From: Candidatus Enterovibrio escicola
Lineage (GTDB): Bacteria > Pseudomonadota > Gammaproteobacteria > Enterobacterales > Vibrionaceae
DNA: 64,000 bases
Direction: 5' to 3'
Assembly (NCBI RefSeq): GCF_002464935.1
Contig: NZ_NBYY01000034.1
Span: 124,001 to 188,000, forward strand
The notes below the pieces were generated by a model that did not search any database, was not told the origin of the DNA, and saw only the letters and a program-made list of their open reading frames with translations. Below, piece after piece: positions 19,832 to 28,743 of the stretch; positions within the stretch are counted from its first letter, which is position 1; each line of letters opens with the position of its first letter. Both the position numbers and the translations under genes were made by a program.

Positions 19832-20720
19832 AACCTCAGACCTGCATAAGCACTTGCTTATCAAACTTAGTTATCTTGATGCTCGACTTCTTTGGTTTAA
19901 ATGAATACGCGATAAGCCACGCCAGCAAGTTGCCCATAAAGCTGATACAACTACGGCGCCAAGAATTCTCACTTTGGGATATGTTTTTCCACCCGTTATC
20001 AGTGTCACTCTCTGGTTTGCAAGTTCCCGCTCCAATGGACCAGAGATATAAACTTTATCTCCGTATAAACATCCCCAAAGCACGTCAACAATTTCCGATA
20101 CAGGCTTTTTATCAGCCATGTTAGCCGTCGTCACTTTAACTGAGATAATACCACCTTGGTCGTTAATAATAAGGTGTAATTTGAAGCCGTAGAACCACCC
20201 TATCGTCCCTTTTCCTCGCTTCGCGGTACCTTTTTTTAAAATCGGATGTCTGAGAATGCATAGGTTATGGCAAACCTGTAACTTGGACGAATCAACGAAG
20301 GCAATCCATGTCAACCTTGCCTGACGGGGCGTGAGGTAAGAGCAAAGTGGAACCAAAACACTTTGCATGAGTTTGAACATTCGCGTGTAGCTGACTAATT
20401 CAGAAAATTCGTTGGTGAGGTAGCGGCAAACAAAGTAGATGTAATAGGTGTTGAAGTATCTATACCTCGATTGATGGAAAGCTATCACTATCGTCATTAC
20501 TTCGCTAAATAAGAGACGAGAAGGCTTGTTTCTTTATTTGATACTAGAAGAAATAAGGTATTTTTTCCATGAAGGGAGAAATTTCTGGTAGAAGTAGTCA
20601 ACATCGACAAAGACAGAATCTAGATTTTTCATATCCAAGTCCTTATACCGTCAATAGTTTTTTTAAACTATCAGATCGAGACTTGAGCATTTGGTTCATT
20701 TCTTATGCGCATTTAAGGTT
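19832..20720 (-). mobile_element. IS982-family element, decayed
   Basis: Left repeat AACCTCAGACCTGCATAAG at 19832, right end TTATGCGCATTTAAGGTT at 20720. A long open frame in complement (19871-20497) covers the middle of the transposase, from ELVSYTRMFKLMQSVLVPLC through VCHNLCILRHP and GWFYGFKLHLIINDQGGIISVKVTTAN to GDKVYISGPLEREL. It is the best preserved IS982 frame in the window, but lacks the N-terminus, and the C-terminal part is frameshifted. No target duplication is seen. Confidence 0.8.
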
Positions 20721-21010
20721 ATTTAGGTCATGTATCCAATCATTCTTAGATTTAGTCGTTTCGAGCGTATACGGAGGGTAAAATTTTCCCTCTTAATATG
20801 CATTTCCTTATAGAACTTGCCAACAATATGTCTATCCTAAGGATAGACATCGTACACATTGAAACCATCCGTGCACCAAAATGGGACATTGAATATGGAT
20901 AACCGATTAAAAAGTAAATTTAATAACTTTCTTTCTCGATAACCGAATGCGTAAGCAATTATTTTCTTCACTCGAAGCTCTCAAGCATACCAGAACTAGC
21001 GAGAGATTTT
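20721..21010 (-). mobile_element. IS1-like remnant
   Basis: Complement reads HIKREKFTLRIRSKRLNLRMIGY, the C-terminal region of IS1-type transposases. The more distal part (20850-20930) matches, in the same order, the 4160-4270 remnant in inverse orientation. Terminal repeats are lost and the frame is broken. Confidence 0.5.
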
Positions 21011-21480
21011 TTATTGCCTACGAGAAAGACCATTGCTTATTTACTCCGCAGATAAGCACCTCTTCATGTATACCAAGAGGAAATGAGGTTACACAGCAGA
21101 GTGTAAGTTTTTTAAAACTAGGATAACCGAATTAATGCTGATATATAGCACTCGAAAAGAGTATCGGATACCCATATTGGGCATAGCAAGTTCAACAAAT
21201 TTTTTATACACACCTGACAAGCTTTGTATGCATATTAAAGATAGAAGCTTCGGCAACATGCTTGGTAACGATAGCATTGGTGTCCACCACGGGCGATACC
21301 TTATTTTTAACCATTTTATGTGCTGGAAAACGACATTTAACGTCAACTCTAGCTATTAAGGGTCACCTTACAAAAGCAGATATTTTACACTACGTGCAAC
21401 CTATTAAATATAATATTTCTATTTGCATTATAGAGTACACGGGTATCTATCACCCTTTTGATCCATATTTAAATCAGGAT
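21011..21480. other. Unassigned stretch upstream of mltA
   Basis: Short frames on both strands overlap here, none recognised. It may hold the mltA promoter in its last 100 bp. No RNA gene or IS end seen. Confidence 0.35.
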
Positions 21481-21485
21481 TTAAC

Positions 21486-22562
21486 GTGAATCGTATACTT
21501 TGTATTACCGTTTTATTTTTATTATTAGCTGGATGTGTTCTCCCAACGGATCGTGGACAGAGGTACATTGACGGGAGTTTTGATGAAGTATTGAACTCGG
21601 TTTCCTTATTAGTGTTGGATAAACCCCAAAACAATTTTCTTTTCCTCGCACAACTGGAAAAAATTGAAACCATTTCTCCTGTTCTATCGATATCGCATGA
21701 GCCTCTTTACACCAGCGTTAAGGCGTGGTTGTCAGAAAGTGGAAATCCAACTACATTGACCGAATACAATATTCGATTTGAGCAAATGGGGGGCATCGAT
21801 GGCTATGGTAACGTTCTATTTACAGGTTATTTTTCCCCAAAAATAAAATTACGGCATAAGCCTAACCTGCTATACCGTTACCCTATTTATTCAATTCCAA
21901 TCTGCCAAACTCTCTGCCCAACTCGTAAGGAGATCTACAATGGAGCGTTAGATGGACTAGGTTTAGAATTGGGCTACAGCGCTTCGTTGATTGATAATTT
22001 CATTATGGAAATACAAGGGAGTGGTCTTATCCACTTCACTGATACCGAACAGTTGAGTTATTTTTCCTATGGTGGAAAAAACGGTCACCCTTACGTAAGT
22101 ATTGGTAAAATATTGATTGAACGTGATGAAGTTCCACAAGAAAGTATGTCGCTTGAAGCAATTAAAGATTGGGTAGATACACAGGATGAAAAAACAGTGG
22201 TAGAGTTACTCAATCATAATACATCGTATGTATTCTTCTTGCCAAAAGCTGTTGCTCCAGTGACGGGTACGGCTGGTATTCCTCTGATTTCTGGTGTAGC
22301 TGTTGCAGCTGATCGTACGTTTTTTCCTATGGGTACTATATTGTTGGCAGAAGTACCTCAATTGGATGAACAAGGCAGTTGGAACGGCCAACACGTTTTA
22401 AAATTACTGATAGTTCTTGATACAGGCAGTGCCGTAAAGAAAAACCATCTTGATTTGTATCATGGTGTGGGTGATGAAGCAGGCATTAAAGCTGGTCATC
22501 AGAAGTATTTTGGTCGCGTCTGGAAACTCATAAACCTGAAAGCACCGAATGGAGTTGGTTGA
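21486..22562 (+). CDS. mltA: Membrane-bound lytic transglycosylase A
   Basis: A lipoprotein murein transglycosylase cutting the glycan strands of peptidoglycan at the outer membrane. The N-terminus MNRILCITVLFLLLAGC is a signal peptide with a proper lipobox (LAGC). The MltA domain has FTGYFSPKI and the C-terminal 3D domain with VLDTGSAVKKNHLDLYHGVG, where the aspartate of HLDLY is the expected catalytic acid, followed by EAGIKAGHQKYFGRVWKL. The 358-residue length is normal. The start is a GTG. In Vibrio it neighbours the csd-tcd genes, from which it is here separated by IS debris and the pha operon. Confidence 0.94.
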   Translation: MNRILCITVLFLLLAGCVLPTDRGQRYIDGSFDEVLNSVSLLVLDKPQNNFLFLAQLEKIETISPVLSISHEPLYTSVKAWLSESGNPTTLTEYNIRFEQMGGIDGYGNVLFTGYFSPKIKLRHKPNLLYRYPIYSIPICQTLCPTRKEIYNGALDGLGLELGYSASLIDNFIMEIQGSGLIHFTDTEQLSYFSYGGKNGHPYVSIGKILIERDEVPQESMSLEAIKDWVDTQDEKTVVELLNHNTSYVFFLPKAVAPVTGTAGIPLISGVAVAADRTFFPMGTILLAEVPQLDEQGSWNGQHVLKLLIVLDTGSAVKKNHLDLYHGVGDEAGIKAGHQKYFGRVWKLINLKAPNGVG

Positions 22563-22596
22563 ATGTTGATGTTTCTCGTTCTTTCGTTAAGCAGTT

Positions 22597-23568
22597 TTAT
22601 TGGATAAGACCGACTTCTCTGTAGTACTTCTGTGCACCCCTATGTAATGGGGCTGACAAACCATCAGAAACCATTTCTTCTTTCTTGAGGTTCGTAAAGG
22701 CTGGGTGTAAACGGCGAAAATCGTCAAGGTTTTCGAATACTGATTTAACCACGTTATAGATAACTTCTTCTGGGATTTCAGATGAAGAAACGAAGGTTGC
22801 ACCTACACCAAAGGTAGCCACGTCGTCAGTATTACCTCGGTACATACCACCAAGGATGGTCGCTGAACGGTAGTGATTATTTTCAGACGTTAATTTCTGA
22901 GCAGCCACATTGTTTACCTCGACGATCACGCTGTCACAAACCGTTGTTGCTTCTTGGATGGCCCCACTTGGATGGCCAACGGTGTAAACCATAGCATCAA
23001 TTTTATTGTCACACAGTGCTTTAGATTGTTCACCTGCTTTTAACTCATAAACTTGTTTAAAGTCGTCCATATTCCAGCCCATTTTATCCATAAGTACTCC
23101 AACGGTACCATGCTGACCTGAGCCTGGATTACCAATATTGACACGTTTTCCTTTCAGGTCATTAAACGTTTTAATACCTTTTCCTGACTGAGCTACCACG
23201 GTAAAGAGTTCAGGGTGAACAGAGAATATTGATCGTAAGTCTTTGAATGACCCTAAATTGGTGAACTTGCTGCTACCGTTATAGGCGTGATACTGCCAGT
23301 CAGACTGAACAATAGCCATGTCTAATTTTCCTGCACGGAGGGTATTGATGTTGTAGATAGAGCCACCCGTGCTTTCTACGGAACAGAGGATGCCATGCTC
23401 TTTTATTGATTTGTTGACAAGACGACAAATCGCACCTCCCGTTGGATAGTAAACACCAGTGACACCGCCTGTGCCGATGGTTACAATCTGATTAGCCCGT
23501 GCTAGAACAACAGTACCTAAAGCAGCTACAAAGCTTATTGCAACGATAGTGTTTTTTAACACTTTCAT
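22597..23568 (-). CDS. TAXI-type TRAP solute-binding protein
   Basis: A periplasmic binding protein of the TAXI (TRAP-associated extracytoplasmic immunogenic) family. The signal peptide MKVLKNTIVAISFVAALGTVVLARA is followed by VTIGTGGVTGVYYPTGGAICRLVN, the family's N-terminal signature, then VESTGGSIYNINTLRAGKLDMAIVQSD and GNPGSGQHGT. Ligands known for relatives include glutamate and other dicarboxylates; the ligand here cannot be assigned. The matching membrane component (fused DctQM type) is not next to it: mltA lies on one side and IS remnants on the other. It converges with mltA with a gap of 34 bp. Confidence 0.9.
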   Translation of the reverse strand: MKVLKNTIVAISFVAALGTVVLARANQIVTIGTGGVTGVYYPTGGAICRLVNKSIKEHGILCSVESTGGSIYNINTLRAGKLDMAIVQSDWQYHAYNGSSKFTNLGSFKDLRSIFSVHPELFTVVAQSGKGIKTFNDLKGKRVNIGNPGSGQHGTVGVLMDKMGWNMDDFKQVYELKAGEQSKALCDNKIDAMVYTVGHPSGAIQEATTVCDSVIVEVNNVAAQKLTSENNHYRSATILGGMYRGNTDDVATFGVGATFVSSSEIPEEVIYNVVKSVFENLDDFRRLHPAFTNLKKEEMVSDGLSAPLHRGAQKYYREVGLIQ

Positions 23569-23889
23569 ATTTTATGTTCCTTGTCGAGGATATGTCTGAC
23601 TTTTCTGTACGTATTCTCGTCCTGGAGGAAGATTATGGATGCATATTGTTGACTAGCGACTGTTGATTATTTTCTGTATAAAAATAGTTCAGGAATACAA
23701 CGGCAACTACATTAACATACATGCCTAATCTGTCATTATGTTTAAGCACTGTTAAAAAGCATAATATCTCTAATGGTAGACACCAATATTCTACGACATT
23801 GATGGTAATACTAATGAGCCCTACAATTCATGGTATACCTAACCTAAATACCAAGGATATTATCCTGACGTAATTTCATTCCAATTTAT
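23569..23889. other. Upstream region of the TAXI gene
   Basis: About 320 bp between the TAXI start and an IS5-family remnant. It presumably carries the TAXI promoter (minus strand). No gene or repeat recognised. Confidence 0.35.
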
Positions 23890-24497
23890 CATCTCTAATT
23901 AGAATTAGAACGATATTGTTTAATTTGTCTAAAGATGTTTTCTACTAAATTAGTATGCTTATATATAGCAAGTAGTTTATACCACTTTTATCGATATTTT
24001 GCCCATAATTTCGTTTAGTAATGACAGTATTTCCACCTTTAAACTCTACATGTTCTCTGAATGACGAGCTGTCGTAACCTTTAACAAGAACTATCGTATT
24101 GACTTTGTCAAGATGGTCTACAAGACTTTTGCATAAACAATAACGTACATCTATCCTTCTAATAACTAAAAGTAGATAGTCAATCCGCCACTATCTACGA
24201 CAAGATGAATCTTTATCAAATTACCACCTAAGCTTTTTCCTATTTGCCCATAGTTGAAAATCGATACCCCTGTCTTGTGTAGATGTACTCAGAAAAATTC
24301 AACCCTCAATAAAAACCAATTAAGAGTCAGCCATTTTAGATAACTGTTTGGAAAGTTTTACTAAAATTTCCATTTTCTGCCAAAAATTAAATCGTCGACA
24401 CACACTACGCCACTCTCCAAATAAACGTGGTAAAGCTCGCCATGGAATATCCGTTATCATCTGATAGATAAATACATTCAAAAGTTATTTTTTATTC
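23890..24497 (-). mobile_element. IS5-family (IS427 group) remnant
   Basis: The complement reads parts of an IS427-type transposase: MITDIPWRALPRLFGEWRSVCRRFNFWQKME near the N-terminus, FQLWANRKKL, VLVKGYDSSSFREHVEFKGGNTVI in the DDE region, and ENIFRQIKQYRSNSN at the end. Stops and frameshifts separate them. This is the only copy of this family I see in the window. Confidence 0.65.
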
Positions 24498-25325
24498 TGG
24501 CTACGCATAAGAAATAAACTAAATACCAAAGTCGCGATCTGATCGCTTAAAAAACTATTGCCTACATAAGGAATTGGGCATTGAATAACTTAGACACTAT
24601 TTTCGTCGATGTAGACGATTTCTGCCAAACTTTCCTCCCTACATGGAAAAAACACCTAATTTCTTCCGGTATCAAACAAAGAAATAAGCCTTTTCGCCTC
24701 TCAGTTAGCGAAGTGATGACGATAGTGATAGCTTTTCATCAATCGGGGTATCGGGACTTTAAAACTTATTACATCCACTTTGTTTGCCACTACCTCACCA
24801 ACGTGTTTCCTGAATTAGTCAGTTACACGCGAATACTCAAGCTCATGCAAGGTGTTCTAGTTCCACTTTGTTCTTACCTCACTTACCGTCAGGCAAGGTT
24901 GACAGGGATTGCCTTCGTTGATTTGTCCAAGCTATAGGTTTGTCATAACCTACGCATTCTCAGATATCCGATTTTAAAAGGTACCGCGAAGCGAGGAAAA
25001 GGAACGATGGGATGGTTCTACGGAGATAAAGGTTATATATCTGGTCCATTGAAGCGGGAACTTGCAGACAAGGGAGTGACACTGATAACGGATGTGAAAA
25101 AAGAATATGAAACCAAAAGTGATGAAACCTTGGAACCGCCTGATGCTCCGGCAACCCTTTATTATCGAAACCGTTTTTGACTAGCTAAAAAACATATCCC
25201 AAATTGAACATTTTCGGCACCGGAGTTGTATCAGCTTTACGGTCAACTTAACGATGGGGATTATTGCGTATTCATTTCAACCAAATAAGTCAAACTTCAA
25301 GATAATTCAGCTTGATAAGCAACGC
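24498..25325 (+). mobile_element. IS982-family copy with internal deletion
   Basis: The N-terminal 118 codons are open (24581-24937) from NNLDTIFVDVDDFCQTFLPTW to AFVDLSKL, then a stop. The following sequence jumps from GTMGWFY straight to GDKGYISGPLKREL: 126 bp that encode part of the DDE core are missing, between two TACGG repeats seen in full copies. The 3' end is truncated at about 25325, and the outer bases of the 5' repeat are lost. Confidence 0.8.
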
Positions 25326-25339
25326 CATTCGTCATTTAA

Positions 25340-25716
25340 AATACACAGGTATTATATCTTAAGCCGCCATCAAATACTCTACAAACATCGTTAGGAAAGC
25401 AATACCAACAACTCACCCTAGCACGTATATCGAGGATATGTTCTATCTTAACAATTTTCTCATTACTGACCTAGTTGAAATCAATTCCCTTGGATAAAAA
25501 TCGCCTTACCAGACCATTGATCTGCTCATTTAATTCCCAATCACTTAACCGATGAGGTTTGGCAAAATAGAAATTAGCGTCTGTGATTTTAGCAACCTCT
25601 TCATAACCGGCGAATTTTATATCGTTGTCTGACATGATGGTTTTGGAGTCATGGAAGGTGGAATTTACAATTATCAATAAACGTGTCCACCACCGTACCA
25701 GACTGCTGGTCATGTA
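25340..25716 (-). mobile_element. IS30-family transposase fragment
   Basis: The complement at 25471-25713 reads SDNDIKFAGYEEVAKITDANFYFAKPH and NEQINGLVRRFLSKGIDFN, the C-terminal DDE part of IS30 transposases. After a stop it continues with EKIVKIEHILDIRARVSCWY. It resembles the remnant at 58735-59690. No terminal repeat was seen. Confidence 0.7.
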
Positions 25717-25880
25717 TTCAATAAATTGATTATAGTTTAAAGGTAATACTCACGTTCAATGAATGTATTGATCACTTTGTCGTAAATTTCCGTTGATTTT
25801 GAGTATCCAATCGTTTTCCAGTTTAGTCGTTTCAAGCGTGTACGGAGGATTAAATTTTCCCTCTCAATATGTTGTGTAGG
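25717..25880 (-). mobile_element. IS1-like 3' remnant
   Basis: The left end GGTCATGTATTCAATAAATT (from 25711) is the family's terminal repeat. The complement reads HIERENLILRTRLKRLNWKTIGYSKSTEIYDKVINTFIEREYYL in pieces, typical of the C-terminus of IS1-type transposases. The element stops abruptly at an IS903-type copy. Confidence 0.6.
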
Positions 25881-26935
25881 TGTTGTTAATTCAATCAAGC
25901 CTATAATGCACTGCTCCCTATGTTTTTTGTAGTCTTAATTTGTCTGTTGGCGAACAGGCATACCGAATCCTAGAACCTTGTTCATCGCCTTCACACTTGC
26001 CAGCGCTTCACTAACTTGAGCATTGTAATTACGAAGAGCAAGTTTAAGGTTGAGCAACTGTTTCTAGCGAAATATTTCTATCTCTGCTAATGAGCGTTCA
26101 TTATAACCCCTGTCTTTTTTCCACTCCGCCATTTTGTCCTCGTTTAACGCCTTATATAGCTTCATTTCTAGGATGCCCTTCCTCCCAGTACCCGTATTGC
26201 TTCGAGATAGAATAGTGGGCCTTATCTCTTTGTTCTTAAGTACGTGGTAACATGCTCTTGCACCATAGGCTCCATCAGCACTGACTTGCTGTATCTTTCG
26301 TCGTAATGGGTTAAGCAATGATAGGTAAAAACCTCATTGTCACCCACAGAAATCAAGCTAACTTCTGCAGCAATAACCTCATGAGTAGATACATCCACGA
26401 CAAGATGAAGTTTCGCCAGATACGCCTCTTTTACTTACCATGTTTACACATTTGCCATTCAGCTTAATCGTATACTTTGAGGCCTGTGACATCAATAATG
26501 ACTTGGGCGTCAGATCCTCAACTCGGCAAACGATACTTAACCTTTACGGTCTTCGAACGCTTACTAATGCAGCTGTATGTAGGGGATTTTAGCGGGACAT
26601 TCATCAACGTAAAAACCGAATTAAGAAAACCTTCTAGTCCACGAAGTGGAAGTTTAAAAATACCTTTCACCATCAGTGCCGTTTTAATCTCAGTATCCGA
26701 AAATACAAATCCACGGCCACGATGACAGTGATGCTTTAGATAATGCCATACCTTAATATCAGAGACGTCTATCCAAAATATCACTGAACCACGGTTTACT
26801 AATACTTGTATTATATTGTTTCCAGTTGCTGATCTTGTACTTAGCCGTTCCCATCATCACCTCCCGTTTAACTCCATGATGATCTGATCATGGAAATTAC
26901 GATTAGTTCAAATATTTAGGAAACAACGCCATGTA
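25881..26935 (-). mobile_element. IS5-family (IS903 group) element, decayed
   Basis: A near full-length copy. The complement encodes the IS903-type transposase in pieces: IFWIDVSDIKVWHYLKHHCHRGRGFVFSDTEIKTALMVKGIFKLPLRGLEGFLNSVFTLMNVPLKSP (26518-26784), then VIIDVTGLKVYD, RRKIQQVSADGAYGARACYHVLKNKEIRPTILSRSNTG (26064-26318) and a decayed C-terminus ending in MPVRQQTN-like sequence. At least four frame breaks. Its 5' end lies about 25 bp before the tRNA-Leu promoter. Confidence 0.75.
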
Positions 26936-26960
26936 GGGTAGTAAAGATAAAAAGTTGTTG

Positions 26961-26966
26961 TATAAT
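26961..26966 (+). promoter_or_regulatory. Possible -10 box of tRNA-Leu
   Basis: A perfect TATAAT lies 26 bp before the tRNA 5' end. The expected -35 position (about 26938-26943) does not resemble TTGACA and falls next to the end of an IS903-type copy, so the original -35 may have been replaced. Confidence 0.45.
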
Positions 26967-26991
26967 CTCTCTGTAAAAAGTTTTATACAAT

Positions 26992-27366
26992 GCCAGTGTG
27001 GTGGAATTGGTAGACACAGGGGATCACCACGTGTCTGAAGTCTATAGGCTAAAAAATAAACGAGTCCCCCCGTTGAGTGATTAACGGTGAGAAAAACTGG
27101 ATGAATTGCTGGAATATCTAAACATATAATGATGTAGACAATCAGCAGCCAAGCTCTCGGAGAGAGAAGGTTCAGAGACTACCTGAGCGACAGCGATGTG
27201 GCTTAATAACAGGAAGTAGCTAAGGATTAAAACTTTAGTGAAACAGCGTCCAGCCCCTAGTTATTTAAGGGTGATGATATAGTCCGTCTGCTGTGAAAAC
27301 AGTTAGATTAAATGTCAAAATCCCCCGCCTTTTGGCGTGACGGTTCGAGTCCGTTCACTGGTACCA
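26992..27366 (+). tRNA. tRNA-Leu(CAA) split by a group I intron
   Basis: Exon 1 is 26992-27024 (33 nt) and exon 2 is 27315-27366 (52 nt), together 85 nt, the usual size of tRNA-Leu. Acceptor GCCAGTG pairs with CACTGGT, followed by A and an encoded CCA. D-arm GTG/CAC, long variable arm CGCC-TTTT-GGCG and T-arm with TTCGAGT are all intact. The anticodon stem GGGGA/TCCCC closes only after removal of the 290-nt intron; the joined 7-nt loop then reads TTCAAAA, giving anticodon CAA. The intron lies between positions 32 and 33. Without splicing the tRNA cannot be functional, so the intron must be active if this gene is needed. Confidence 0.9.
27025..27314 (+). ncRNA. Group I self-splicing intron, 290 nt
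   Basis: All core helices can be drawn. P1: exon GGGGAT (27019-27024) with the guide GTCCCC (27064-27069), giving the required U-G pair at the 5' splice site. P2: CCGTT/AACGG (27070-27074, 27083-27087). P3: CTGGA/TCCAG (27097-27101, 27249-27253). P4: TGCTG/CAGCA (27107-27111, 27143-27147). P5: TCTA/TAGA. P6a: CTCTC/GAGAG (27154-27166). P7: GACTA/TAGTC (27177-27181, 27280-27284). P8: CCCT/AGGG. P9: CTGT-GAAA-ACAG (27291-27302). The last base is G (27314), as required. Between P7 and P3 lie two extra hairpin-forming segments (CCTG/CAGG and CTAAGG/CTTTAG), like P7.1/P7.2 of subgroup IA. There is no homing endonuclease frame. Confidence 0.9.
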
Positions 27367-27459
27367 TTTTCTATGATGACTTATTTTCATAGAGCAATTG
27401 ATAATTTATCCAACGTATATTATTACTACTTTTCTGATTTTGTTTTGTGTTTCATGTAG

Positions 27460-27567
27460 GTATCGTTGATTAAACGAGGCCTACAACGAACTGATTACAA
27501 TATGTTTTATAGTCTTAATTTGTCTGATGGCGAACAGGCATATCGAATCTTAGAACTTTATTCATCA
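27460..27567 (-). mobile_element. IS903-group 3' end fragment
   Basis: The complement reads NKVLRFDMPVRHQTN and the adjoining non-coding 3' end (ACTATAAAACATATTG region), as in the 3' ends of the copies at 25881 and 33740. It is joined at about 27567 to an IS982 fragment. Confidence 0.6.
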
Positions 27568-27989
27568 CTTTGGGTTTCATATTCTTTTTCACATCCGTTA
27601 TCAGTATCACTCCCTTGTCTGTAAGTTCCCACTCCAATGAACTAGATATATAATCTTTATCTCCGTAGAACCACCACATCGTTCCTTTTCCTCGCTTCAC
27701 GGTACCTTTAAAAACCTGATGTCTGAAAATGCGTAGGTTGTGACAAACCTATAGTTTGGACAAATCAACGAAGGCAAGCCCTGTCGGTGAGTGAGGCAAG
27801 AGCAAAGCGGAACCAGAACACCTTGCATGAGCTTGAGTATTCACGTGTAGCTGACTAATTCAGGAAATTCGTTGGTGAGGTAGTGGCAAACAAAGTGGAT
27901 GTAATAGGTTTTAAAGTCTCGATACCACGATTGATGGATAGTTATCACTTCGCTAACTACGAGGAGAAAAGGCTCATTTCTTTATTTTT
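27568..27989 (-). mobile_element. IS982 fragment with internal deletion
   Basis: The complement shows the N-terminal half of the IS982 transposase in broken frames and then GTMWWFYGDKDYISSSLEWEL. This is the same 126-bp deletion, at the same TACGG junction, as in the copy at 24498-25325. The piece sits between two parts of an IS903-type element. Confidence 0.7.
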
Positions 27990-28668
27990 CAGTACGTGGT
28001 GACATGCTTTTGTGTCATAGGATCCATCAGCACTGACTTGCTGTATCTTTCGTCGTGATGGGTTAAGAAATATAGATAAAACCGCATTGTCACCCACAGA
28101 AACTAGGCTAACTTCTGCAGCAATAACCTCATGAGTAGACACATCCACGGCAAGATGAAGTTTGCGCTAGATACGGCGCTTCTCCTTACCGTGTTTACGC
28201 GGTTTCCATTCAGCTTAATCGTATACTTTGAGGCCTGTGACATCAATAATGACTTGGGCGTCAGATCCTCAACTCAGCAAACGATACTTAACCTTTACGG
28301 TCTTCAAACGCTTACTAATCCAGCTGTATGTAGGGGATTTTAGCGGGACATTCATCAACGTAAAAACCGAATTAAGAAAACCTTCTAGTCCACGAAGTGG
28401 AAGTTTAAAAATACCTTTCACCATCAGTGCTGTTTCAATCACGGTATCCAAAAATATAAACCCACGATCTTGATGCTTTAGACAATACCATGCCTGAATA
28501 GCTAGAGACGTCTATCCAGAAAGTTACTGAGCCACGATTTACTAATGCTTGATGATATTGTTTCCAGTTGCTAATCTTATGCTTGGCCTTTCCCATGATA
28601 GCCTCACGCTTAACTCCATGATGATCTGATCGTAACCATATAGATTAGTTCAAATATTTTGGAAACAA
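27990..28668 (-). mobile_element. IS903-group 5' two-thirds, decayed
   Basis: The complement encodes ALMVKGIFKLPLRGLEGFLNSVFTLMNVPLKSP (28269-28451), VEVSTHEVIAAEVSLVSVGDN-type sequence and RRKIQQVSADGSYDTKACHHVLKNKE (27957-28148), with frame breaks. The 5' end GTTTCCAAAATATTTGAAC (complement) reaches 28668. Very similar to the copy at 25881-26935. Confidence 0.7.
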
Positions 28669-28671
28669 CGC

Positions 28672-28743
28672 CATCTGCAGTAGTAGATGGTTTGGTTGCA
28701 AATCATACTGACGAACCATTTAATTTATTGAATAAGTAACCAC
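28672..28743 (-). mobile_element. IS1-like 5' end inside the end of rsmC
   Basis: In complement it starts GGTTACTTATTCAATAAATT at 28743, the 5' terminal repeat of the IS1-like family, and matches about 70 bp of the copies at 47932 and 6701. It supplies the last 12 codons and the stop of rsmC. Confidence 0.65.

Noticed and set aside
27001..27320. tRNA-Leu region read as a broken tRNA pseudogene
   Set aside because: Arms on both sides are intact and complementary, and the interruption has a full group I core, so an intron explains it better than decay.
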